Source of the DNA: Leptasterias polaris
Lineage: Eukaryota > Echinodermata > Asteroidea > Forcipulatida > Asteriidae
Direction: 5' to 3'
Length of the DNA stretch: 64,000 nucleotides
Assembly (NCBI GenBank): GCA_037783415.1
Contig: JAZGTN010000068.1
Coordinates: 3,100,001-3,164,000 of the forward strand
Shown: in pieces, positions 1 to 12,430 of the stretch
Layout: each line of letters starts with the position of its first letter
Numbering within the stretch: the first letter of the stretch is position 1
The notes under the pieces: generated by a model
What the model was told of the DNA's origin: nothing
What the model saw: only the letters and a program-made list of their open reading frames with translations
Database searches by the model: none
Translations under genes and position numbers: made by a program

Positions 1-3000
1 TAACGGCCTGAAAAAAATCCAGGTAGGTAGGTAGGAAAATAATTTTATTTTGTGATTTTTTTTTTTTTTATAAAGTTCTTGAATTTTGAGTTATTTGTTC
101 TTATTTTTAACTTGCTACCATTAAACTAACCTTGTTTGACTCATAAAGTTATAAGTTATAAAGTTTATAAGTTCTTTAGAAACAAAACATGTTACTTTTT
201 AGGGCTATAAACAGTACAGAGGGGGTCAAGTTGCAGGCGCATCAGAATCAGAGTTTAAGGGAAAATTTTTATCTCACCAATCAGCAGGGCTATGTTTTAA
301 ATGCTGACATTAATTTTACCAATTCTCAATATGAGGTATTGACAAAAGATCAAATTAAATTTTTAGGGCCAATGATTTTCCGTGATCGCGGAAAACGGAC
401 GGATTTCGCGGAATCTGCCCCTTGAATTGGAAAAACGGGATTTGAATTTGAACTTTTAAAAAAGTGACATTGTTTTTTTCATGTTACTAAATGCAAAACT
501 GTTAAAATTGAATAAGCAAGCAAATTTAACATTGTGTTCTTTATTAAAATTCTTTTTTAATACTAGAAAACATCAGAAATCAGACAATAATAAGTTACGA
601 GATGTAACCGTTGAGCGTATGAAAATATGATGTAGCAAGAACACACGTTGTTAACACTGTACAGTATACACGGAGGACAAAATCATCACACTCACGGCAC
701 GTTCTTTATGTTTTTTTTCTCCCAATTTGCATTTCTCCATGCCTTGAATCAACAACCATACACAAACCAGCTTACCCCTGCTCTATAATATGAACACACA
801 CATTGATTGTTCATCCATAAAGGTCTAAATCAACTGTAAACTTTCAATATTTTTTCGCCAAAGTGAAAACAAAATGGCTGACGTTTTGTTTCTGTGTGTG
901 GAGCGGAGAAGTACACGATCACGTGATGTGCTAGACTTGGTTCCAAGTCTGTGATCGTGGTTTTCAAGTCTGTGATCGTGGTTTTTAGTCTACCTGATAG
1001 CCAATACATTATTGCCTGAAATAGCGCCCTCTCGTGGATAAACCTCCGTCTTTAATGTACGATAGAGTGTGTGACAGCCAATCTGCGAGGGAATTTTGCG
1101 TGGCAGAGAAATATCCGCGATCTCAGACTTGAAATCAAGTCTAGTGATGTGCAATAGTTGATACCGCAACGGCTGTTGCATGTTTCTAACTTAATTTTGT
1201 TGCAGCGATGCTGTAAATTTTTTAGAAATTGCCAACTCCGGAGCTGAATCAGCCGTTGAATAATTAAGAGTTTTTAACATGAAACGGAATAGTTCGTGTC
1301 TGAAGCGGAATTCATTAACCGACTCACAAAATAGTTAGAAAAAATATTTGAGGTCGGCAATTTAGCCGCAAAAAATCCAGGTCAGTCGGGTTACCGGAAA
1401 CACAACATTTATTTTGTTTGGCCTGAATAGTTTGGACCTGTCAAATTGTTTTGGATGATAGGTTTACTTGTACTTCTTCTCCCCAATACATAAAGTAAAC
1501 GGACACCATAAATTGTTGTACATAAAGTTTCAGTGTTTACTTAATCACATGGAAATCAAAGGATTTGATTTTCCCTCCACACAAGAAATGAAGAAAGCAC
1601 TTCATATACAAAGAACATGCTGATCATGAGCTCTTGAACTTGGAAAGCTGCCAACACAAGCAGATTAGCACTGCAACCCAAAACCGCCTTTATTAAAAAT
1701 GACACTTGGATTTCCTGCTGAAGACAGAGCATTTATCCCTGAGATTTCAACATTATCGCTAGGCGTCTTGTTTGTGACTAGCTAAAGGCAATGTAGTGAT
1801 GACTCCAGTCAACTTGAAGGAGAAGATAGTTCACTGCACCGCTCGTATGTTAAATATTCTCCCGGCTCAATCTGATGGGTGCTGGGAAGGATGTACCACA
1901 CTAATCTAGGAACAAATTTCACCTTTGTCTTCTTGAAATCCTGTGAGAGATTTTGTTTTATATCTAACCTTACAAGTGGATGTCATTCAGTGTGATTTAC
2001 TGCACACAATTGAGTCCCTTAAACTGTTCTTTGATAGGTTTTCATTGCCTGATGCAGATCTAGTGAGAACTTTAGTGTTTCAAGTAACTTATTTGAAGGG
2101 GGTGCATTGAGGTGGCTAAGGAAGTTTTAATTGATGTTAATTAAAATAAAATAAAGAATCACGCCAAGTTAATTATTTAAATTCAGTCAAATTCCACTCA
2201 ACTTCCCTGATAGGTTTTGAAGAAAAAAAATCTTTTAACTTTTGTTGAATTACATGTATCAGATTGACTTGTAACTGTGATTGGTTGTGCCATTCAGTTA
2301 ATGTAGTCAATGGAGATTTCTAATGCAAACTGATTGCAGATGGTACTGGTTTGCTGGCAGCGTCATACCACCCTATCTCCCCTGGTAAAGAATGGTCATT
2401 TTTCACTCAAGTTTCTCTGATTCATTCCTCTTTCCTTGGGGACTAGAACACAAACCAGTCATCATAGAGAAAATAACCCATCTGTTCTGACATTTAAATG
2501 ATTTCATTTTTTCATTCCTAATGATGTTTAAGCTCAAGAGAGAAAGTTCTTCAATCAAGCTAATGAGTCTATTCCCTTGTGGTTTATTATTTGATATAAA
2601 ATACAATCTATCATAGGAAAGCTGAAATAACTTCCAGTTAAGAATGAAGGAATCAGTACAAAAGTTTGTTTTCATTTATTTGTTACTTTTTTTCTTTCGT
2701 ATCTTTCATTAGGGTAACCCGTTCACAAACAATGTGGTCTCCCACAGGGCCCTGAGTATTACAAATACACCAAGAAAAAGAAACGAGTAAAATAAAAGCA
2801 TAAATTAAAAAAAGCAAATAGAAAAAAATGTACAAGTTGAAAAAAGAAGAAGATGGATAACTATTTTAAGTTAACATGTGTCTATATTAACTTAAAACAA
2901 ATCACATATAATAAAATAAAGCAAAATATAGAAAGCTATGTCTTTCCTTACTTTTGTTGCTGTCAAAATTGAAGTTGCAAGCAACCCACATGTCATTTTG

Positions 3001-3351
3001 CACTAATCAGTTGTTCCATTTTTGTGATGTCATATTTCCTACACACTCATGTCAAGAGTTTCTGAGCTATTTTACAGCCTATGTTAATACCATAACCAAT
3101 GCTGTGCCAAGGTTTCTCTCATCAGGTATTCCAAAATTGCCCTGTCAATACTCTGTGGTTTTTCAGATAACAGGGGTGCACTTGGGCTTACCCAAAGTTT
3201 TGATGGGGATTACGCATTTCTTGTCAGAATCAATCTGAAGAGTACTGTGGGGGTGTTATAAAACTATAACCGTGCTGTGATTTTCTTTGACTGTACAAGA
3301 CATGTTATAATTATTGTCACCTTAAGTTTTTTGTGGTTTTTTGATTCACAG
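1..3351 (+). other. Intronic sequence upstream of the first visible Meis exon
   Basis: No exon matching the N-terminal Meis blocks was found. 945-990 has a short tandem duplication of a 22 bp unit (caagtctgtgatcgtggttt). 900-1350 has more CpG than its surroundings. A loose direct similarity exists between 10-60 and 1371-1420 (aaaaaatccaggt followed by a tttattttgt block), which could be remnants of a repeat. 1450-3350 shows no recognisable feature. Confidence 0.5.
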
Positions 3352-3402
3352 ATGATTCAGTCTATTCAGGTACTGAGGTTTCACTTATTAGAGTTGGAAA
3401 AG
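3352..3402 (+). CDS. Meis: Meis/homothorax-type TALE homeobox gene, first visible coding exon (51 bp, Meis-domain helix)
   Basis: This 51 bp exon reads MIQSIQVLRFHLLELEK, almost identical to the end of the Meis (PKNOX/Meis-N) domain, which binds Pbx/Exd. An acceptor (ttgattcacag) ends at 3351 and a donor (gtaagc) starts at 3403, so the exon is phase 0 at both ends. As far as I recall, vertebrate Meis genes have an exon of the same length and content. Meis proteins are nuclear TALE homeodomain factors that partner Pbx and Hox proteins in patterning. The gene is 5'-partial: the exons for the N terminus and the first Meis homology block, which normally precede this one, are not recognisable in 1-3351 and should lie upstream. 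The initial Met is an internal residue, not the start codon. The seven exons in the window total 828 bp (275 codons plus stop). Confidence 0.93.
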
Positions 3403-5300
3403 GTAAGCAACTTCAATTTCCCTCTGTCATTTGTTATTATTAATATCACAATCTGCCTTTTCCCCTTAGTCAAAGGATATTGTATTAATATCAGAATGAA
3501 TAAAGGAATGTTTAAGGCACAAAGTCATAAAACATACACACGTATGACCTTAGTGACCTCAGTATGACCTTAGTTACCATGTGACTGTATTACAAACAGT
3601 GACCTTGTACATTCTAGTGCATTTCCTGGCAGGCAAGATAACACTGGTTATTTATGAGAACTTTCCTCTCAAAAAATTCATAATTACTACATCAAATAAA
3701 GAATTATAAAATAACAGCTGAACAAGTGTCAAAACAATCATCTGGTCATTTTTAAAAGATGTAGCTTAACACATTGTCCAAGATACTAATGTTGATTATG
3801 CTTTGTTAATTTGATGGATTCAGTACTTTACAGTTAAATTTAACCACAAGGCCAAAAGTTTGAGTACTAAATTAACAAATGCTTAAAGATTTTCAACCAC
3901 CATGGTTCCTTTTTAGGAGAAAGTAAAGCATAGTTTTCCAAATTACTCAAGAGGAATAAAAGTCTCACTTGGTGTAGACTAAGTCCAAGGCACCTTGATA
4001 ATTGTATTTGGATTGAAAAAGTGTCTTGAATGATAGCTACACAACTGGTTGTCAACCTTTAGAATTTAAAGTGCTATTTGGCTTTGATATGTTTTTTCAA
4101 ATCTAGTGTTTTTAAAATCACCAAAACTCATGATTCCTGTTAAAAAAGAAAGAAATCAATATCTTACCATTTCTCAAAATTTTATAAAAAGCCTCATAAT
4201 AAAAAAAAACAAAATCCTTCTCACCCTTGTGCATTATTGTCCTGTGAACCGACAGAGACAGAATATGATCGTTACGATTCAACATATTAATATACTATCT
4301 CTTAGTGGTATTGCATATTGATTATGTGTCAGGGCAAGTCGTTTTGCCAAGCTTCTTTTACACTGCATCCCACACAGTTTTCTTTCTAATTGTATTTTCT
4401 CTGTGTGTTAATTTTGGGATGCACATCAATGTCAACTGGGATACTTTACAGATGCGTCCAGTAATTGTATTTGTTTAAGCTGAGGGAGGGTAGAGTGAGG
4501 ATACACCAGTCAGAATTGGAATGTAGTTTACTGTGTTATCAATGAATGGTCAGTTCCGAAGGAGAAGAAAAAAAATCCCCCCAAAACATTTAATGCAACT
4601 CCAGTAGACAGTTCTTAAAAAACCCCAAAACCCCCAGTCTTTCTTAAATACACGTCAAGGTAAATTAATCAATTTTTACTAATTCAAACCAACATTGTCT
4701 GAAAGACAAAGAACAAGCATCAGAAGGACTCACAAATCACCTTGGCTTGTTTCAATTGCTCCTCTTGAACTAAAGCCATTCTTATGTACAAAATCCATGT
4801 CATATTATAATCTGGCTTTTGTTGTTTCCACTAAAACATGACCATTTGAAGTTCATGAAATTCTCATAGGTTGGTTGGAGAAGGTGTTTATTAAGGCCTG
4901 GAGGATGGAAAAGAATTTACTCTTTACCCCAAAACTGTGATGTCCAATTCTTGAAAGATTGGTTTTAAACGGTTATTATGTGTCATTCCAATCCTCTAGT
5001 TGTCAAGAAGATTACTCTACATCTAGCATGTGTAAATTTCATCAAATCACATTCTTAAGAATCTCGGTCTGTCAGGGAATTAATTTGCATAGTGGCAACA
5101 ATTTATTGCAGCATTTTAGATGAAATCAAACATCAAGACACTTGGTACTGCTATGAAGTTTATGAAAGTAGGCTTTATTCAAAGTAGGCCTTATTCTTTT
5201 GATTCTAGATTTCAAATGAAAGAAATTTGAGAACAAACCATGTGAGTGTTGAAAAAGAGTTTTAAAAAATCAAGGAATACACACACATTAACCTCAACTG

Positions 5301-5412
5301 TGTAAGTTCTCGCTTTGCATGTCAGTGTTGTGTCAACCTGGGAGAAGGTTTGTTTGTGTAAGTTCTCGCTTTGCATGTCAGTGTTGTGTCAACCTGGGAG
5401 AAGGTTTGTTTT
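5301..5412 (+). repeat. Two-copy 56 bp tandem duplication
   Basis: The unit starts tgtaagttctcgctttgcat and is repeated once with period 56 (second copy at 5357) without visible differences. It is a minimal minisatellite, probably a recent duplication. Confidence 0.9.
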
Positions 5413-6589
5413 GTATTCAGTTTAATGTTGGCGATATATAGGTCACTAGCACATGACCTACAAAAACATAGTTTCTATATGCTGTATCAGAGAATGACTT
5501 TGTTCAGCACTTTGTTGGAGCAAAATATTTAGTCTGTTCCTTGAGGGTGTAATATGGCAAGTCAGTATTAAAGCTTGCAGACAGGGAACCATGACTGATG
5601 ATGGTCTTTGGCCAAGGGTTTACATGTTTAAAACATTGCTGTCTGTTTGGCACTGCTCTGATGCAGTAAACAACGGTCACGTTCAAAAATCAATGAGCTA
5701 ACAGCAGGTGTAGAAACAGTTTTGAAAGGTATTGACAATTTGTTGATGTCAGGGAAATACTCATTTGATTTTGTTAATTTGTATTTATCCTAGGTTGCCT
5801 GAGGAATGACTATCAGTGTCCTCCTGTAGGCAACTTCATTTATGTCATATTTAATTTATTTATTTAAAGGTATATGATACATGTATGGTTATGATCCAAA
5901 TGACATGTAATTATGAATGTTTTTTATAAAAAAAATTGCTCTTAAATAATGCTCTCTAGTTTAATATAGATTGTCCATCAATGCTCAGTTTATTTCAGTT
6001 TGCCAAAACAAATGCACATAAACATGTGAATATGCTCAGACAATAACAAAATGCAATAAGCTTAGCCAATGCACAACACGCTGTGGTATTTGGAGTATGG
6101 TTGCAAAAGAAATATATAAAAGAAGATTCTAAGACAATTTTGTTGAAGATGACAGCAAATCATGTTGATGCATTGCTTAGGACAGTTGTAACAAGGGCAA
6201 TGTTTCATACTTTATGTGAACAAATTTATACAATGGAAATATTACGGAACCAGTCAAAAACAGCATTGAACGACATAATTTTAGCCGGTAACAATATTCT
6301 TGTAAAATTGTTTTTATTTACACTGTAGCTTATTATTGTGCTAAATGCAGCTCTTCAAAAAAGGCCTAGAACTACATTTTAAAATGAAGTTTGCACTTGA
6401 CTTAAAAGTAATAAAATCTTACTGAAAAATGACTGTAGAATCATGGAGTCCTATGTCATGGTAGAACTATGTCTTTAATCAAGGAGGATATGTAAGTTTG
6501 GAGAGGTGGGAAGATAATCTGTAGAGAATTAGTCCAGTGGGGAGAACCCCCTTAAGATCAAGAAGGAACCCAAAACTAAATGCACATGC

Positions 6590-6636
6590 TCAATCAATCA
6601 ATCAATCCGTCAATAAATCAATCAATCAATCAATCT
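6590..6636 (+). repeat. AATC simple repeat
   Basis: Imperfect tetranucleotide repeat of the form aatcaatcaatc with a few interruptions (ccgtc, aataaatc). It is an ordinary microsatellite within the intron. Confidence 0.85.
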
Positions 6637-7426
6637 TGTTAACTCAAAGTTACTGAAAAAGATCTTCTTGTATATGAATTGTGGCATTATGCAATGCATT
6701 ATTGATATCAAAGTGTTAATAAAAACTGTGCTTTATCAAAATGAAAACATGTTTATTTTAGTGCTGGCTAGATACATCGTTGGTTTTTCTTTCCTTTAAT
6801 ACTCAAAACCTCTGTACTACCAATCTGCAGGTGGGATTCGTAGTACATTTTAATGGGCACCATGGCAATGACCGAGGGCATGAAGGCCATTTTGCCTCTG
6901 CTGCTTCCCACTTCCTAAAGTATCAGACCTTAATACAGAAAACTCAAGACAATCAAATGAGATGCAAAGAAGTACTTTTTTTTTTTACAAACTCTGAAAA
7001 ATAGTATGTGTGTTTATAATGAGGAGTGAAGAGAGACTTTGTTTCCAAATGTTAAGAGTTTATTGTTTATAATAGAACTATTGTGTATACATTGAGATAA
7101 TTTTTGCCAAACTGCCTCAGACCATTGTCAGACCTAGACATAATCCTAATATACACCATGTGTACATTCATTGAAGCGTGTATTTACTGCGGCTACCCAA
7201 TAGGTAAAAGCCCTCAGTAAACATTGCTAGCAGCAGCAGTATCGCCAGCCCCCCTCCTTGCAACAGGATGCAACGTTAGTTAGCAGCACGACGCAATCTT
7301 CAGCCAAGAAGAACCCAGGAAGTGTATTTTCTTCGCACAATTATTCACAGAGCACCATGATTCATCGTGTGGTGCTCCCGAATTACCACGGTGCTCGACG
7401 GGGTCCTTGGGCATAGGGCGATGTTT

Positions 7427-7447
7427 GGGGGGGGGGGGGGGGGGGGG
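7427..7447 (+). repeat. Poly-G tract (21 G)
   Basis: Uninterrupted run of about 21 G followed by CTGCGCGCG, in a locally CpG-rich patch. It is a potential G-quadruplex former and also a place where sequencing errors in length are likely. Confidence 0.9.
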
Positions 7448-9714
7448 CTGCGCGCGACATGCTGAGAGTGATATGACAATGCAGAAAAACGCACACGCAC
7501 CTGTTTTATTCGGTGTTGTCAGCAAGCGGCCGAGTCTGGACACCTTGGCTCCTAGTTATGAGTTAAGGTTAGTAGCATCATGGTAGCATCTTACACTAAA
7601 ACCTCTTAGCATTCATCCATAAATACACACAAATCAATGAGAAAACCAACTCATTCACAATCTTTTCTACCTAGTTATTCCTATCAATTTTTGAATGAGT
7701 CAACTTGACACTTATTAATATACATGTATTATCCTTTTTTTAATGGCTTTATACAGCTGTGACTTCAATACTTTTCCTGATGGTAAAATCAGGTCAAATA
7801 AGAGTTTTTGGTTCTGTGAAACCCTAGATTTATGTATGTGTAACACCACACACCAAACAAGGGCATTGGTATGAAACTGGATGAGGGTTCTACATTCTGC
7901 AAATTAGAGACGATTTTTGTTCACTGCATGCAGAAATATCTCATGTAATACACTGAGACTACACAGTGATCATTTTATATTCTGTACTTCGAAAGCTTTG
8001 AGAATAAATCATGCAAAAACCGTAGAATAAAAGTTGAGACAAACCAGCAGCGTGAATGTTTTCTGAGCCGTAATTACTCCTTAAGAGCTCATTGAAATAT
8101 TTTACTATCAGATTGAACTTATATTCAACAACTTTTCTTACCAAATTGTTTTGCATTTTTCCGTATTTTTCAAGATAGACAATGGAAGAATTCACAAATT
8201 CCCTTGGAATACAAAAACTCTCTTAGCAGAACTAGATTCCTCTACCAACCAACAAGTCATACATGTAATGAACATTGTTTTGGGCCACTTGGTAAGCAAT
8301 ACTTTCTGCTGAATAGTAATGGGTGAAAGTAAAGACAATATTCTGTTGTATGGAGTAAGAAGCTGAAGATGTTACAGTGATGATAGATTAGAATTTTGAG
8401 GAAATTCATTCAATGAGCTCCTTTAAAAGGAAGACTGCACTCTAAGACGGAATATAGCACTCACAAGAGACACACATCCTTCACCCTGACACTAAGCAAG
8501 ACTTCCCAATGACTGTCAACTAGTTGTCATTATACGTTCTCCAACCTCATCCATCTTAACACCCATCCTTCCATCCCCGTCCTTCCACTCCCCCTTGTCC
8601 TTCTACCCCTTCTTCCGATGTCACTATTCCCCCTTCTATTTCAAGGTATCTCCCCCTCCTGCAATGTTGAAGGTAACCTTGACCCCTTAGCCGACCTCCA
8701 ATATGAGTAAGAGAATCTTCTAGGGAGATGAAATATCTCTGTAACGGGGTCAGACATTGCCAATAAACATGTTCCACAACCTTGCCACAACTGTTTCTAC
8801 AACTGTCGCTGTTCATTGGAGCATAAATTTGCTCAAAACAAGGGGAGGTCAGGTTTTTTTCTTCAGTAAAGTACACTCTGAAAACTTTCCCCTTATTACT
8901 CACGTTGTTTTATGCCAGATAACCAGGAACCTGGGCACGGTTTCATTGTTTATTTAGGGTGATCATAATTGTGTACCATAACTCAGATTAAAGTCAAGGT
9001 CATGAAATTTCTGTCATGTAAATTGAGAATATGTGGTTATGAGTGTTACTTTTATAACTTACATGTTGATCTGTCAGATTTCCTCCGTGGTAACAAATAA
9101 AGAAATCACTAAGACATTTCTTAAGTGGCCAGAATTTTAAAGATCCGGTTCAATTATGTTGGCGACATACTGTGTGCTGTGCGCATAGAAAACATGATAT
9201 TCATTCGATTGGATTCTTAGTCATTAAGTGGAGGTAAAAATACAAAATGGAAATCTTCAAATCTTTGTGATATACATGTGTACATCATTACTGAATTACT
9301 GAATTATCTATTTTATATACCTTCTTGTTTGTAAAGTTAGTGAGTTTTATTTTCTTATATCTGTACAGCTTGTAGGGATCATCCAAAGCTTTCAACATTT
9401 TAAAGTCTTACATGGAGTATCACTGCTTTTTAAGACCTCTGTGTCAGTTTTATTTTGCAGTAATATATTTCGTAGTACCAAACCCCCTCCCTAACCAACA
9501 AAATCAGCAGGACTGCTTATCACACATTGTGTAGGGTTAAACACTGATTCAGTATCAATACGTCAGTTTTGTTTTTGTGTGTATTTTTTAGATTCTTTAT
9601 ATTTGTAGAGTGTAGGACAAAGAATTTCACATTGTTTAATCAAAGTGACTAAAATTTAAATGACTGTTGTACCTGCTGCTAATTACAAGATTCCAACTTG
9701 CCTCTTGTCGTCAA

Positions 9715-9840
9715 GCTTACTCGATGGTTTAGTGGTAACACATCTATCTAGAATGACAGGGGTGGTGGTTTGAATCCCTCCATCCCCTGGGTAGTTAGCC
9801 TGTGGATTCTTTTTCCTGCAGGATTTCTGTTTGTTGGGGG
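9715..9840 (+). mobile_element. tRNA-derived SINE-like fragment
   Basis: A tRNA-like promoter pair is visible: box A-like gatggtttagtggtaacaca near 9723-9742 and box B-like tggtttgaatccctcc near 9765-9780. The spacing is suited to RNA polymerase III. The sequence does not fold into a clean tRNA with a recognisable anticodon arm, so a SINE head is more likely than a tRNA gene. The 3' limit is uncertain and no poly(A) tail is obvious. Confidence 0.6.
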
Positions 9841-10045
9841 AAGCACATAATATAAAGTACTTATCACATGTCGGTGTAAGGTACAAACATAATATTGAAC
9901 TTTGTAGCATTTTCCATCATTGCCTGATGTTCTAATAAAATAATGTGTTGAGATTTCCAGTTTTGATTCTATATCATTAGGAATGGGGGTCAGCTAGCAT
10001 TATCTTTCAAAACCTTTCTCCTTTGGGCATCACACATCTCTTAAT

Positions 10046-10062
10046 CCCCCCCCCCCCCCCCC
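10046..10062 (+). repeat. Poly-C tract (17 C)
   Basis: Uninterrupted run of 17 C in otherwise AT-rich intron, one of five long G/C homopolymers in the window. Confidence 0.9.
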
Positions 10063-10750
10063 AAGCGCAAATAAATGTGTTGAGCACAGGTTCCATTAAA
10101 TTGTTAGTGGCAGTTAATGGTGGGTTTTATGAAGTGCTTAACTTAGTGTTAATCATAGAGGTTCGTATGACTGCAATAATGAATTGGTTCCTGTTGCATT
10201 TAGGAGTTGAATGAGAATAATATGCATGTCATACCTTCCTTACTCAAGGTCATCAAGTGTGAAAAAGAACAATCTTAATGGGTATTTCCCCTTGTTTTCT
10301 ACTCAACAAATAACCGGCAATCCGTCACCAAATATTCTACGCCTTTTGATGCAAACACTCTTTTTTTTTTACCTGGTAATTTCATTAAATGTGTCAATGA
10401 GTCAGTGACTGATCTGGAGATTTAAATAAAAAATATATGAAAAAAAAAAAACATTTCCGGCAACTTGGATTTACATATGAAATCTTAAAATAGCCCTAGT
10501 TGGAAGGTGTCAGTAGTGTTGAATACATGAGTTTATCAATCAAGTAATAAGACATGGGAATGGATTTGGAGTGGAGTGTTGTTTGTCATTTTCCTTCAAC
10601 TTAAGAGGAAAGACTTTAATAGACTGTGTAAGTCTTGTGTGAAGTCAAACATTGGGACCAGTTAAAGTGTGCAATTTAGGTTTTACCAGTAAGCCTACCA
10701 CAAGAAACTGATAAATCGACCTAATTCAACCGATGTCACCAACTCAACAA

Positions 10751-11415
10751 ATCTTGGTAGCGCCATTTTGGGAGTCAATTTCCCTGTGCAGTGAGCAATA
10801 TTTGTAGGTGATGCCAGTACATACTCACTGTTTCTTTACATACAAATCTTGGTAGCGCCATTTTGGGAGTCAATTTCCCTGTGCAGTGAGCAATATTTGT
10901 AGGTGATGCCAGTACATACTCACTGTTTCTTTACATACAAATCTTGGTAGCGCCATTTTGGGAGTCAATTTCCCTGTGCAGTGAGCAATATTTGTAGGTG
11001 ATGCCAGTACATACTCACTGTTTCTTTACATACAAATCTTGGTAGCGCCATTTTGGGAGTCAATTTCCCTGTGCAGTGAGCAATATTTGTAGGTGATGCC
11101 AGTACATACTCACTGTTTCTTTACATACAAATCTTGGTAGCGCCATTTTGGGAGTCAATTTCCCTGTGCAGTGAGCAATATTTGTAGGTGATGCCAGTAC
11201 ATACTCACTGTTTCTTTACATACAAATCTTGGTAGCGCCATTTTGGGAGTCAATTTCCCTGTGCAGTGAGCAATATTTTTAGGTGATGCCAGTACATACT
11301 CACTGTTTCTTTACATACAAATCTTGGTAGCGCCATTTTGGGAGTCAATTTCCCTGTGCAGTGAGCAATATTTGTAGGTGATGCCAGTACATACTCACTG
11401 TTTCTTTACATACAA
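10751..11415 (+). repeat. 7 x 95 bp tandem array with a YY1-like motif per unit, just upstream of a Meis exon
   Basis: Units start (atcttggtagcgccat) at 10751, 10846, 10941, 11036, 11131, 11226 and 11321, exactly 95 bp apart. The copies appear identical except for one T-for-G change near 11279. Each unit contains CGCCATTTT, which fits the YY1/Pho consensus (CGCCATNTT). Directly after the last unit, 11416-11432 carries the inverse of the same segment (gactcccaaaatggc). The array ends about 235 bp before the acceptor of the exon at 11650. Confidence 0.95.
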
Positions 11416-11649
11416 TTTGACTCCCAAAATGGCAGACCATGGGCAGACGGTTGTAGCTGCATGTGACTTCAGTGCAAGGGGTCAATACAAGATACGCAAA
11501 AGGTTCTCTCAAGATACACCCACATTCACAGGCCCACCTCCACAGGCCCACCTCATACTAATAGGTGTCTTTGCTTTTATTATCTTGCAAGTTTACTCAA
11601 TGCTGATTTTATGGTTTAACTCCTCTGTTTTTTTCCTACTTTCATTAAG

Positions 11650-11802
11650 GTACATGAGTTGTGCGACAACTTCTGCCATCGATACATAAATTGTCTAAAA
11701 GGAAAGATGCCAATTGATCTAGTGATTGAGGATAGAGAAGGAGGAACAAATGGGGGAAAGGCAGGCTTGGGAGAGAACCACACAGATTCCAGAAGTGAAA
11801 CG
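11650..11802 (+). CDS. Meis: Meis coding exon: end of Meis domain ([12 protein letters not shown] block)
   Basis: This 153 bp exon is phase 0 at both ends. It starts [20 protein letters not shown] and continues with [12 protein letters not shown], the strongly conserved end of the Meis-N domain that contacts Pbx/Exd. The last 17 or so codons ([19 protein letters not shown]) are a charged, poorly conserved linker. The acceptor is tttcattaag (AG at 11648-11649) and the donor is gtaagt at 11803. Joined to the previous exon it restores the family signature [13 protein letters not shown] 7-copy 95 bp tandem array ends only about 235 bp upstream of the acceptor, an unusual setting for a constitutive exon. 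The following intron is 20.6 kb, the largest in the window. Confidence 0.95.
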
Positions 11803-12039
11803 GTAAGTCTTAATACTTCAAAGGGGGTAGGGTGATGTATGATGATGGAAATCACTTTATACGAGGTCCCAGGAATTACAATCTCATTGGTTATTATTTT
11901 CTCTCAAAGTAAGCACCACAAGGTTTTAGGTATTTTTATCCAAGTCGTCCATAAATGGTAAACACCAGAAAAAACAAAATAAAAAATAGTAAGTCAACTG
12001 TAAATTGTTCTTCAGGATTTGCCCATCAGATCATGCAAT

Positions 12040-12430
12040 GAATACCCGGTAGTGTGTCGAGTGGAGCTTAGTATTGAACGTATACAAAGAAATGCTCTTG
12101 GTTTAGTGGTTGGAACATCATACACAACTTATGATCAGATTTTGTCAGTACTTGACAGCAGCTCAAAACAAAAGAACTCTTAGACAGACAGTCCAAATTC
12201 CTGAGTTTCATTGTAAGACTGAATGAACTGAGATACAATGCATTACCATACATTGATTGTACTTTGAATACTGTTGAGTTTATCTTCCTTTCTTGATCTT
12301 TTTTTAAAACTTTAGTTTTAACTGTACGTATTATGTTGTTTTTCATAAACCTTTGTGAAATATTATTACTTGCAAATCGGCTGATGCTGCGATTTGTAAA
12401 TTTGGTAATAAACCGATTATTATTATATTA
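12040..12430 (+). mobile_element. 5'-truncated non-LTR retrotransposon 3' end
   Basis: 12061-12182 translates to VELSIERIQRNALGLVVGTS then YTTYDQILSVLD, ending in a stop. This resembles the C-terminal IQRRALRIILG-TSYT region of CR1/Jockey/RTE-like reverse-transcriptase proteins. It is followed by a noncoding stretch ending aaaccgattattattatatta, the type of simple-repeat tail seen on such elements. Only the last few dozen codons remain, so it is a dead 5'-truncated copy. The clade cannot be decided from this fragment. Confidence 0.65.

Larger units (their letters stand above)
3403..10750 (+). other. Meis intron, mostly without recognisable elements
   Basis: The stretch is AT-rich noncoding DNA. 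Apart from the items listed separately (56 bp duplication at 5301, poly-G at 7427, SINE-like piece at 9715, poly-C at 10046), it contains an AATC-type simple repeat at about 6590-6636 and a locally CpG-richer patch at 7180-7560. 8920-9010 is a moderately complex AT-rich stretch containing AAAGTCAAGGTCA, a nuclear-receptor-like half site. No coding exon was recognised. Confidence 0.6.

Noticed and set aside
1..3351. N-terminal Meis exons in the first 3.3 kb
   Set aside because: I searched for the conserved blocks preceding MIQ (such as the PELDNL ending) and found no match, so they are assumed to be upstream of the window.
7280..7543. Pro-rich minus-strand frame over the poly-G tract
   Set aside because: The Pro run is just the homopolymer. 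No other support.
9718..9790. Functional tRNA gene
   Set aside because: Box A and B are present but the arms do not pair convincingly and the sequence runs on as a SINE-like body.
10751..11415. CRISPR array
   Set aside because: Direct tandem repeats without unique spacers, in a eukaryotic intron. The same applies to the other arrays.
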